6,426 nucleotides of DNA from Acidobacteriaceae bacterium. Lineage in GTDB: Bacteria; Acidobacteriota; Terriglobia; Terriglobales; Acidobacteriaceae. This document shows positions 1-5,069 of this stretch, piece after piece. Location of the stretch: the NCBI GenBank assembly GCA_030040115.1, contig JASHUH010000409.1, forward strand, positions 1 through 6,426, given 5' to 3'. Every line of letters starts with the position of its first letter. The first letter of the stretch is position 1. The position numbers and the translations under genes were made by a program. The notes beneath the pieces were generated by a model. The model did no database searches. It was given only the letters and a program-made list of their open reading frames with translations, and was not told the origin of the DNA.

Positions 1-623
1 ACCTGAACATTGGGCGTGTCCCCGGCCATAATGCTGATATCGCCGCGTGGATCCTCGATTTGGACGGTGGCGTTGGCCGGAACCGGCTGGCTCAAAGCCT
101 GCTGGTCGCTCTCGTGCTCGGGTAATCCAAAAAAGTTGAAGAAATCGCCGTTATTTCCATTCCACGGCCCGATCCACGGCCGCATATGGCTCCATCCGGC
201 AGCGAAAATCCCCACGATAGCGACCAGAATCAGCAGGCCCACATAGCTGCCGCCCCGGCGCACCGGCGCGCTTCGTCTCAGGTCCAGAACCCATTCTCCC
301 AGTAGCGCCAGGCCGGCTCCGATCAGCAACAGCGGCCACCAATGCCCATACCAGGTCCAGAATTGCGGGCCGGAGATGCGGCCGTTATAAAGCAGCAGGC
401 CCACAACCCCGATCGCCACCAGGATGAGGGGACCCACAACCGAAGGAACCTGGGGCCCGTACACTCCCCAATAATTTGCTTTCCACGCGTGGCGTTGCGC
501 CCGCCAGGCGTCGCGCTGGGAGCGCCACGCAGCGCGCTGCTGTTCCCGGTAGATGCGCCATTGCGTCTTCGGATCGTAAGGCGGAACGCCGCCTGGAGGC
601 ATATTCGGGGGTGCACCGCTCAT
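1..623 (-). CDS. LiaF/DUF4097-like membrane protein, C-terminus cut by window edge
   Basis: The frame is open from ATG at 623 to the left edge (207 full codons, no stop), so the 3' end is missing. Visible order: a Pro/Gly-rich start (residues 1-19); a basic Trp/Gln/Arg segment with three 7-residue repeats (29-49); hydrophobic stretches at about 62-79, 95-112 (with WWPLLLIGAG) and 127-144; a Trp/Asn/Phe-rich linker (145-168); and from about 183 the beginning of a beta-rich domain with ENP-like wording (IEDPRGDISIMAGDTPNVQ), typical of DUF4097/LiaF-type putative adhesin domains. In LiaF-like proteins this domain follows LiaI/LiaF-type membrane helices, as here. The start overlaps the stop of the upstream gene by ATGA, and GGAGG lies 6 nt before the ATG. 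Last visible gene of the sigma operon. The role is inferred as envelope-stress sensing or response; family assignment is fairly sure, exact function unknown. Confidence 0.82.
   Translation of the reverse strand, partial: MSGAPPNMPPGGVPPYDPKTQWRIYREQQRAAWRSQRDAWRAQRHAWKANYWGVYGPQVPSVVGPLILVAIGVVGLLLYNGRISGPQFWTWYGHWWPLLLIGAGLALLGEWVLDLRRSAPVRRGGSYVGLLILVAIVGIFAAGWSHMRPWIGPWNGNNGDFFNFFGLPEHESDQQALSQPVPANATVQIEDPRGDISIMAGDTPNVQ
477..539 (-). repeat. Three tandem 7-codon repeats (Q-R-x-A-W-R/K-A/S) inside the LiaF-like gene
   Basis: Residues 29-49 of the protein ending at the left edge read QRAAWRS, QRDAWRA and QRHAWKA: three consecutive heptads with Gln, Arg, Ala and Trp at fixed positions. The period of seven suggests a short amphipathic or coiled helix with a Trp on one face and basic residues around it, just before the first membrane segment. 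Codons differ between copies (CAG/CAA, GCT/GCG/GCC/GCA), so the repeat appears to be kept at the protein level rather than being a recent DNA duplication. Confidence 0.8.
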
Positions 624-961
624 AATGAACCTCCACCAGGACCTTGGCTTAAATCATGCGGAGGAGCCGGAACAATCGACGTGGAGGGTTGGCCCGCATA
701 GGGCTGCGATCCGCCAGGTCCACTCGCCCCAGAATACGGCCCGCCAGGGTAGGGTCCGGCAGGATAGGAGCCTTCCGGCGGAAACTCCTCCCGCGTCAAC
801 GCCACCCGCTCCGCCAGCTTCAGCACTCCAATCAGAATCAGCAGCAAGGGGATGAAAATCCCCCAACCCGCTACGTGCGCCTCGTTGAGGAGCGCCACGA
901 TGCCCAATAGCAGCAAAACGGCCGGCCAGGTCAAACGGCGAATCAGAAAATAGTGGCTCAA
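620..961 (-). CDS. Small LiaI-like two-helix membrane protein (DUF5668-type), TTG start
   Basis: 113 residues. Two membrane segments (about 12-26 and 32-50), with WPAVLLLLG in the first and IPLLLILIGVLKL in the second, match the pattern of the LiaI/LiaF-type transmembrane module (DUF5668-like). The C-terminal half (about 60-113) is a low-complexity Gly/Pro/Tyr/Ser tail (PYPGGPYSG and similar), probably disordered. The start is TTG at 961-959: it has a near-perfect Shine-Dalgarno (AAGGAGGT, 974-967) at 6-nt spacing, its TTGA overlaps the stop of the upstream gene by 4 nt, and there is no nearby ATG. Its own stop overlaps the next ATG (ATGA). Likely a membrane component of the sigma-controlled envelope response; this role is inferred from the family and the operon. 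Confidence 0.8.
   Translation of the reverse strand: MSHYFLIRRLTWPAVLLLLGIVALLNEAHVAGWGIFIPLLLILIGVLKLAERVALTREEFPPEGSYPAGPYPGGPYSGASGPGGSQPYAGQPSTSIVPAPPHDLSQGPGGGSL
630..634 (-). promoter_or_regulatory. Ribosome-binding site of the LiaF-like gene
   Basis: GGAGG on the minus strand, 6 nt before ATG 623, encoded within the terminal Gly-Gly-Ser codons of the upstream small membrane protein. Confidence 0.75.
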
Positions 962-1893
962 CGTGAACCTCCTTGCACGTTCTCATGCGATTCACCTGGC
1001 GCATTCGGCCGTGAATTTACGGGTGGGGCCGCGGGCATTTCTTGCAGTCGGCGCACCACCAGCCACGCGCCCAAGCCAATCAGCAGCACCGGCCAGGTGA
1101 ACTCAAAAACCCGGCCCGACAAAAGATCCCACTGCCCCAGCAGGAATAGCACGCCCAATCCAATCAGCACGATCGCCCCGATCGGCTCCTTGCGCCGCCA
1201 ATCCAGGTGCGGTGGCGCCGCCGGAGGAACGCCGGGCTGCGTATATCCCGTGGCGGGCGGTCGGCCTCCATATGGGCTCCCATACGAGCCACCGTACGGG
1301 CCTGGATAGGGTTCCGGATACGGTGGCGGCTGATAACCGGTCTGATAGGGGCTCGAAACCGGCGCCGGGCGCCCTTCACCAGCGGGCGGCGTGAAGCCCG
1401 CCGCAGATGGACCGGGCCCCGCCGGTCCCGCTCCCGGATGCGGCCGTCCCCCCAGGTTCAGCCAGTTGCCTACTTCATTCAGCCCCAGCGGATCGGGCAG
1501 CGGCTGGCCCTCCCGAATCGCCTTGGCCGTATGGAATGCTTCGAATGACTGGTAAAGAATCCACGCCGGAATCAGCAACCCAAAGAGCCCGTAATGCGTC
1601 GTGATGCTGATAATCACCACGAAAATCACGACGTGAATGAGCCCTTTGAAAGTCTGTCCGTTGTACATGGCCCCCACTCCCGGAATCAGCCCCAGCACCG
1701 CCGCTAACCCCGGATTGGGACCGCCCAGAGAGGGAGCAATGAACGGATTGGGAACGCTCTGCCACGCCGTCCAGCAGTTCTCGCACAGAACTTGCCCGCC
1801 GGGCGCATTGCGCACGCAAGCGCCGCACAACGCCTTGCCGCAGTTCTGGCAGTACGCCGCCGCGGTCACACCGCTATGGTTTACGCAGTCCAT
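958..1893 (-). CDS. B-box-like zinc-finger membrane protein with C-terminal LiaI/LiaF-like module
   Basis: 311 residues from ATG at 1893. Residues 3-40 hold Cys3, His6, Cys15, Cys18, Cys23, Cys26, Cys37 and Cys40, a B-box-type zinc-binding pattern with YCQNCGKALC at its core. Next come hydrophobic segments at about 62-76 (GLIPGVGAMYNGQ, a motif frequent in small multi-pass membrane proteins), 83-99 and 102-115; a long Pro/Tyr/Gly-rich linker (about 150-228, PYPEPYPGPYGG-like); then two more helices (237-253 and 266-280, containing TWPVLLIGLG) resembling the DUF5668/LiaI module. The start is set by AGGAG at 1904-1900, 6 nt ahead of this ATG; the first 13 nt overlap the end of the anti-sigma gene. 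The stop overlaps the next TTG. No enzymatic motif is visible. I infer a membrane sensor or scaffold; no biochemical function can be assigned. Confidence 0.82.
   Translation of the reverse strand: MDCVNHSGVTAAAYCQNCGKALCGACVRNAPGGQVLCENCWTAWQSVPNPFIAPSLGGPNPGLAAVLGLIPGVGAMYNGQTFKGLIHVVIFVVIISITTHYGLFGLLIPAWILYQSFEAFHTAKAIREGQPLPDPLGLNEVGNWLNLGGRPHPGAGPAGPGPSAAGFTPPAGEGRPAPVSSPYQTGYQPPPYPEPYPGPYGGSYGSPYGGRPPATGYTQPGVPPAAPPHLDWRRKEPIGAIVLIGLGVLFLLGQWDLLSGRVFEFTWPVLLIGLGAWLVVRRLQEMPAAPPVNSRPNAPGESHENVQGGSR
967..974 (-). promoter_or_regulatory. Strong ribosome-binding site supporting the TTG start at 961
   Basis: AAGGAGGT on the minus strand, with GGAGG 6 nt ahead of TTG. It lies inside the last codons of the zinc-finger protein gene, so translation of the two is likely coupled. 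Confidence 0.8.
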
Positions 1894-2753
1894 ATTTTGC
1901 TCCTCTCTTCCTCTTCCATGGCGCTTTTCTGGAGTCGCCGAACTGCGTTCTCCCGCCCACCGATCATCAGGGAAGCCTCGACATAATCGCCGCAATCGTT
2001 CTGCGGGGGCCGGGCCGCGGGCTTGCCGGACTGTTGCGGAGACGACTGCCGAGGAAGATCGACCCGCGACCCGCCGCCCTTCTCCATCCGCTTCGACTCG
2101 CCCGCTCCGGCCGGCGGCGTCTGTTTCTGCTGCTGGTTGTTTTCGCTGTCGCCCGTTTGTCCGCGCAACTCACGCATCGTCGATTGCACTTCGTACACAA
2201 AGCGCAGATGGTCGTAATAGCGGATAATCGGAACCGACGCCATGGTCAGCCGCCGCTCCATAAACGCCCGCACCGCCGTCGGCCGCAGGCTGGCCAGCTT
2301 CAGATCCGTCAACCGGACCCCGGCCAGATTCAGCGTGAGCGCGATGGAAAAGAACGCCATCGCGGCGGTCATCAGCAGGCGCGGCTCCGCCCAGCGCCGC
2401 ACCTGGCCCATAAAGCCCGGCCGCTGCCAGGCGGAAATCACCATTCCCGGCGCGATCACCCCGGCGCCCAGGGCTGCGATCGGCTCGTGGAACGTCCGAT
2501 GGCCCGGCCCGGTTGTGGCCAGTATCCGGTCTAACAGCCCTTCGGACATTTCCGGTTCGGGCGACAGAAACTGAAGCCACTCGCGGCCGCGCCGCGCCTC
2601 GTCAAACAGCTCCGTACACGCCGCACAGCCGCCCATGTGCGCGTTGAAGGCAGCCTCATCCTGGGGGCTTAGCAGCCCGTCCAGCGCGTCGGTCAACTGC
2701 GTCTCCCACAGCCCGCAGGCCGGAGAAGCCGGAATGTAGCTGCGCTCTGTCAT
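1881..2753 (-). CDS. Transmembrane anti-sigma factor with zinc-binding (ZAS) domain
   Basis: 290 residues. The N-terminus carries the zinc anti-sigma signature: Cys13, then His39-x3-Cys43-x2-Cys46 (HMGGCAAC). A clear membrane helix lies at about 125-146 (RLLMTAAMAFFSIALTL...), and a weaker hydrophobic stretch at 91-109. Beyond the helix, about 145 residues would be extracytoplasmic if the protein crosses once: a globular-looking part (147-196), a Gln/Pro/Gly/Ser-rich low-complexity stretch (200-252), then a charged C-terminal helix. The start ATG is 2 nt after the sigma stop, with GGGAG inside the end of the sigma gene about 11 nt upstream. Known family role: bind and hold the ECF sigma factor until the anti-sigma is modified or proteolysed. 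The last codons encode the ribosome-binding site of the next gene. The cognate partner is almost surely the upstream sigma factor. Confidence 0.9.
   Translation of the reverse strand: MTERSYIPASPACGLWETQLTDALDGLLSPQDEAAFNAHMGGCAACTELFDEARRGREWLQFLSPEPEMSEGLLDRILATTGPGHRTFHEPIAALGAGVIAPGMVISAWQRPGFMGQVRRWAEPRLLMTAAMAFFSIALTLNLAGVRLTDLKLASLRPTAVRAFMERRLTMASVPIIRYYDHLRFVYEVQSTMRELRGQTGDSENNQQQKQTPPAGAGESKRMEKGGGSRVDLPRQSSPQQSGKPAARPPQNDCGDYVEASLMIGGRENAVRRLQKSAMEEEERSKIWTA
1900..1904 (-). promoter_or_regulatory. Ribosome-binding site of the zinc-finger membrane protein gene
   Basis: AGGAG on the minus strand, 6 nt before ATG 1893, within the Glu-Glu-Arg-Ser codons near the end of the anti-sigma gene. 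It favours this start over an in-frame one at 1995, which would add 34 Arg-rich residues before the zinc finger. Confidence 0.75.
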
Positions 2754-2755
2754 GG

Positions 2756-3373
2756 CTACATCATCTCCCTTTTATTACGTTCCAACAGCCTCGCCAGTTC
2801 CGCGCGTCCCCGGCTGATGCGGGACTTGACCGTCCCCTCGGGAATGCCGAGAATCTGCGCGATCTCCTTGTAATCCAAATCCTGCAAATCACGTAAAATC
2901 ACGGCTTCGCGCAATTCTGGCGAAACCTGCGCCAAAGCCTTCTGCACTATCTTTTCCAGTTCTCTCCTCGCCGCCATCTCGTGTGGCGAGGGTCCGGCTG
3001 CGCTAAGCCGCTCTAGCGGTTTCAGCTCTTCCTGCGCGTCCCATCCCTCGTCCAGTGAGCCGGTTGCGCGCAGGTTTCTGGTGCGCCTGAAGTTATCCAC
3101 CAGCAGATTGCGGGTCATGGTCGCAATCCAAACCTGCAGGCTGCCGCGGCGGGCGTCAAACGAGCCCAGGTTCGAGTAAATCTTTAGAAAAACGTCCTGC
3201 GTCAGGTCTTCTGCATCCGCCGTGTTGCCGGTGAACCGGTAGCAGAGCGCATACACCCGCTTATGGTGCATGCGGACCATCTCCGCCCATACGCTCGAAT
3301 CTCCATCCAGGCAGCGCCGGACCATCTGGCTCCAGTCGATCTCAACAGATCCAATTGGCCCTTCCCCGCGCAT
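2756..3373 (-). CDS. ECF-family RNA polymerase sigma factor (RpoE-like, sigma-70 family)
   Basis: 205 residues from ATG at 3373. Region 2 spans about 17-97, with the core-binding/-10 segment DAEDLTQDVFLKIY (53-66) and the VWIATMTRNLLVDNFRR helix after it; a variable linker follows (98-135); region 4 covers about 138-196, with the helix-turn-helix DYKEIAQILGIPEGTVKSRI (167-186) for -35 recognition. Regions 1 and 3 are absent, as in ECF factors, and the length is typical. I chose this start because GGAG (3385-3382) sits 8 nt upstream; the open frame extends to 3625, but that extra part is Ala/Arg/Pro-rich, holds a strong hairpin and has no family resemblance. Directly followed by its presumed anti-sigma factor. 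Likely autoregulated from the candidate promoter at 3560-3585. The signal and regulon cannot be read from the sequence. Confidence 0.93.
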   Translation of the reverse strand: MRGEGPIGSVEIDWSQMVRRCLDGDSSVWAEMVRMHHKRVYALCYRFTGNTADAEDLTQDVFLKIYSNLGSFDARRGSLQVWIATMTRNLLVDNFRRTRNLRATGSLDEGWDAQEELKPLERLSAAGPSPHEMAARRELEKIVQKALAQVSPELREAVILRDLQDLDYKEIAQILGIPEGTVKSRISRGRAELARLLERNKREMM

Positions 3374-3381
3374 TCTGGTCG

Positions 3382-3385
3382 CTCC
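3382..3385 (-). promoter_or_regulatory. Ribosome-binding site deciding the sigma factor start
   Basis: GGAG on the minus strand, 8 nt before ATG 3373. It supports the 205-residue form of the sigma factor over a start further upstream. Confidence 0.6.
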
Positions 3386-3444
3386 GTGCGGCGCCGCGGC
3401 AAACGGCGCGCCCGCCACGTGGTCCGGGCTTGCAGCCGGGTTGG

Positions 3445-3507
3445 GGCGGGCGTCCCGAGCATTCCGGACGGCCCGCGCCGCAGGCGCCCGCCTCGCGGAC
3501 GCCTGCG
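3445..3507 (-). promoter_or_regulatory. GC-rich hairpins in the presumed leader of the sigma operon
   Basis: Bases 3479-3507 form a near-perfect stem: CGCAGGCG (3479-3486) pairs with CGCCTGCG (3500-3507), then one C/A mismatch, then CCGC/GCGG (3488-3491/3495-3498) around a 3-base loop. A competing pairing exists: GGCGGGCG (3445-3452) is complementary to CGCCCGCC (3485-3492) and would disrupt the first stem. If transcription starts near 3550 both lie in the 5' leader. This could be a regulatory switch, an intergenic palindromic (REP-like) element, or only GC-rich noise. The stem is seen directly; the role is not. Confidence 0.4.
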
Positions 3508-3559
3508 CAAACGGCGCCATGCACCAGCTTAATGTACCCGCGCACTGCATAGCGCTTCC

Positions 3560-3585
3560 TACGCAGAACCTGGCTCGGCGGTTCC
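3560..3585 (-). promoter_or_regulatory. Candidate ECF-type promoter of the sigma operon
   Basis: On the minus strand GGAACC (3585-3580) is followed, 16 nt later, by CGTA (3563-3560). This resembles the -35 GGAAC and -10 CGT core used by many ECF sigma factors of the RpoE type. It lies just downstream of the terminator of the preceding unit and about 190 nt ahead of the sigma start, where an autoregulated promoter would be expected. A dyad GAACC-N9-GGTTC (3566-3570/3580-3584) overlaps it. Found by eye; such short matches also arise by chance. Confidence 0.4.
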
Positions 3586-3593
3586 CAGGACAG

Positions 3594-3616
3594 AAAAGCC
3601 CACCGCGCGGTGGGCT
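3594..3616 (-). terminator. Intrinsic terminator downstream of the enolase-superfamily gene
   Basis: Bases 3597-3616 are a perfect 20-nt palindrome (AGCCCACCGCGCGGTGGGCT). On the minus strand it is followed by TTT and then C, giving a GC-rich stem with a short T-run. It lies about 180 nt after the enolase-superfamily stop codon and directly before the candidate promoter of the sigma operon, separating the two transcription units. The plus-strand side (CTTC) is a poor T-run, so the orientation is minus. Confidence 0.7.
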
Positions 3617-3656
3617 CTTCGCCATGCAGCATGCCGCTTCGCGAGACGATCTTATG

Positions 3657-3764
3657 CTTGGCTACAGAGCGCCGCTGCTTGATCTGGTCCGGTGCGACTG
3701 TGCCGGAAAGCGATTCCAGGAAGAGCTGCAGAAGCGGAATTGCAGCGCCTGCAGCTTCTCCAAG
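3657..3764 (-). other. Possible structured RNA (three-way junction) between enolase stop and terminator
   Basis: The 180 nt from 3617 to 3794 hold no convincing gene. On the minus strand, long-range pairing can be drawn: CTTGG (3764-3760) with CCAAG (3661-3657), CTGCAG (3754-3749) with CTGTAG (3667-3662, one G-U pair), CGCTG (3747-3743) with CAGCG (3677-3673). Inside, ATTCC/GGAAT (3740-3736/3717-3713) and TCCGG/CCGGA (3707-3703/3692-3688) form two arms. An alternative local hairpin, AGCTGCAG/CTGCAGCT (3756-3749/3731-3724), competes. With the downstream terminator this could be a small RNA or a structured 3' end. No known family recognised; a fold drawn by hand in GC-rich DNA is weak evidence. 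Confidence 0.25.
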
Positions 3765-3794
3765 GCGCCCTATTCGCCGGGATCAAAATCATGC

Positions 3795-5003
3795 TTACGC
3801 GGCGATCAAATCTTTGTTGATCTCCACGCCCAAACCCGGACTTTGAGGCAAGTTCAGATAGCCTTCCTTGTCCACCAGTGGGGGGCTCTCCATAATCGCG
3901 AACCCATTGGTGTACGCCGCGACGGGCGGGTCATGGAGGATCTCGATCCACGGCGAGTTCGGCCAGGAGGCGATGGCGTGAAGCTGGGCAATGGTGCCCA
4001 GATTGCCTCCGCCGTGGTGAGGAATCAATCTCTTGTGGTGCGCCTGGGCCAGAGGCCCGATCTCGCGAAAGCCCGTGACCCCGTCGGCCACCATAATGTC
4101 CGGCTGCACGATGCTGTAGACCTTCTGTTCGAGGATCCACCGGTATTCGTGCACGCCGCGATTGTTCTCTCCTCCAGCGATGGGAATATCCACCGAGCTG
4201 CCCAGCCTGGCCAGTTCGTCGAAAGAGTAGCGCAGCCGCGGTTCTTCCAGCCAGAAAACGTTCAAACGCTGGTATTCCCGCGCGGTGTCCAGCGCGCGAC
4301 GAAAATCCCACATCACCCCCGGCTGCCAGGAGCCAAACGACTGGGCCTGGTTGGCGTCCACCATGATCGTCATATCGTCGCCCACCGCTTTGCGCACCGT
4401 TTCGACCAGTTGCACGTCCTCTTTCAACGTGGGGTAATGCGCCCGGAGCTTGATCGCCTGCCAGCCTTGCGATTTGAGCTCGACCGCCATCCGGGCCCTT
4501 TCCTCGGGCGTGGAAAGCTGGATCATGCTGGCATAGGCCGGGACCCGATCCTTGTCCGCGCCCCAGAGTTTGTAAAGAGGTTGGCCGGTGGCTTTGCCCA
4601 TAAGGTCCCACAGCCCAATTTCCAGCGCTGAAACGGTGCGCGGACTTCCCCCCAGGTAATACCGCAGTGGGCCGGCCAGCTGCTCGATGTCGAACGGGTC
4701 CTTACCCATCAGTTGGGACTTGGCCCTCTCCAGCCATCCAGGGTCCATTCCCGGCCCAATGCCCGAGAGTCCCTGATCAGTTTGAATCTCGATGACCGAG
4801 CCGCCGCCGATCCGATGCGTAGTCACCGTTCCCGGATCCCACGCCGCTTCCATCTTGCCGGTTTCGCGCACAACTTTCAGGTTCACGATCCGGATGTCGG
4901 TGATCTTGAGCCGGACCGCAGAGCGCAACTGCGGCATGAGCGAGGCTAACTGCGGTGTCAGCACGGCAAGCGGCGCCGACTTCAGAAATTCTCTTCGCTG
5001 CAT
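3795..5003 (-). CDS. Enolase-superfamily (mandelate racemase/dehydratase-like) enzyme with Tat-like signal
   Basis: 402 residues from ATG at 5003. The N-terminus QRREFLKSAPLAVLTPQLA (2-20) resembles a twin-arginine signal, though the hydrophobic part is weak. The capping domain follows (about 33-150), then the TIM barrel. Metal ligands fit the superfamily: Asp216 (VDAN), Glu253/254 (WLEEP) and Glu279 (GGEN). A His-Asp pair is present: Asp302 (VQPDIM) and His329/330 (IPHHGGGN). On the second barrel strand the usual Lys-x-Lys base motif reads Lys185-Leu-Arg187, so the second Lys is replaced by Arg. Family reaction: abstraction of a proton next to a carboxylate, here most likely dehydration or epimerisation of a sugar acid; the substrate is not readable. 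GGGGG lies 6 nt before this ATG. It follows a SelA-fold enzyme after 260 nt and is closed by a terminator at 3594-3616. Confidence 0.9.
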   Translation of the reverse strand: MQRREFLKSAPLAVLTPQLASLMPQLRSAVRLKITDIRIVNLKVVRETGKMEAAWDPGTVTTHRIGGGSVIEIQTDQGLSGIGPGMDPGWLERAKSQLMGKDPFDIEQLAGPLRYYLGGSPRTVSALEIGLWDLMGKATGQPLYKLWGADKDRVPAYASMIQLSTPEERARMAVELKSQGWQAIKLRAHYPTLKEDVQLVETVRKAVGDDMTIMVDANQAQSFGSWQPGVMWDFRRALDTAREYQRLNVFWLEEPRLRYSFDELARLGSSVDIPIAGGENNRGVHEYRWILEQKVYSIVQPDIMVADGVTGFREIGPLAQAHHKRLIPHHGGGNLGTIAQLHAIASWPNSPWIEILHDPPVAAYTNGFAIMESPPLVDKEGYLNLPQSPGLGVEINKDLIAA

Positions 5004-5009
5004 AGTCAA

Positions 5010-5014
5010 CCCCC
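5010..5014 (-). promoter_or_regulatory. Ribosome-binding site deciding the enolase-superfamily start
   Basis: GGGGG on the minus strand, 6 nt before ATG 5003. The in-frame TTG at 5009-5007 touches this site directly and so is an unlikely start. Confidence 0.5.
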
Positions 5015-5069
5015 AGAGAATATACCAACCCTGTAGTTAGGAATAATCGAGGGAAATGCTCTCGCCGAT

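Noticed and set aside
342..701. Short plus-strand and other-frame minus-strand open frames over 1-1000
   Set aside because: They overlap the membrane protein genes, lack ribosome-binding sites and domains, and are Arg/Pro-rich as expected from frame shadows.
1894..1995. Earlier start (1995) for the zinc-finger membrane protein
   Set aside because: It would overlap the anti-sigma gene by more than 100 nt and add an Arg-rich tail before the zinc finger; AGGAG at 6 nt clearly supports ATG 1893.
1637..2227. Plus-strand frame of 196 codons
   Set aside because: Antisense to the anti-sigma and zinc-finger genes, Ala/Arg/Ser/Pro-rich, no domain; the minus-strand genes here have clear motifs.
3374..3625. 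N-terminal extension of the sigma factor to an ATG at 3625
   Set aside because: The extra 84 residues are Ala/Arg/Pro-rich without family similarity, run through the hairpin and candidate promoter, and the ATG at 3373 has a good ribosome-binding site and gives the usual ECF length.
3270..4631. A 453-codon open frame on the plus strand
   Set aside because: It lies antisense to the enolase-superfamily gene and the start of the sigma gene, crosses the terminator, has no recognisable domain and has the His/Arg/Val-rich composition of antisense frames in GC-rich DNA.
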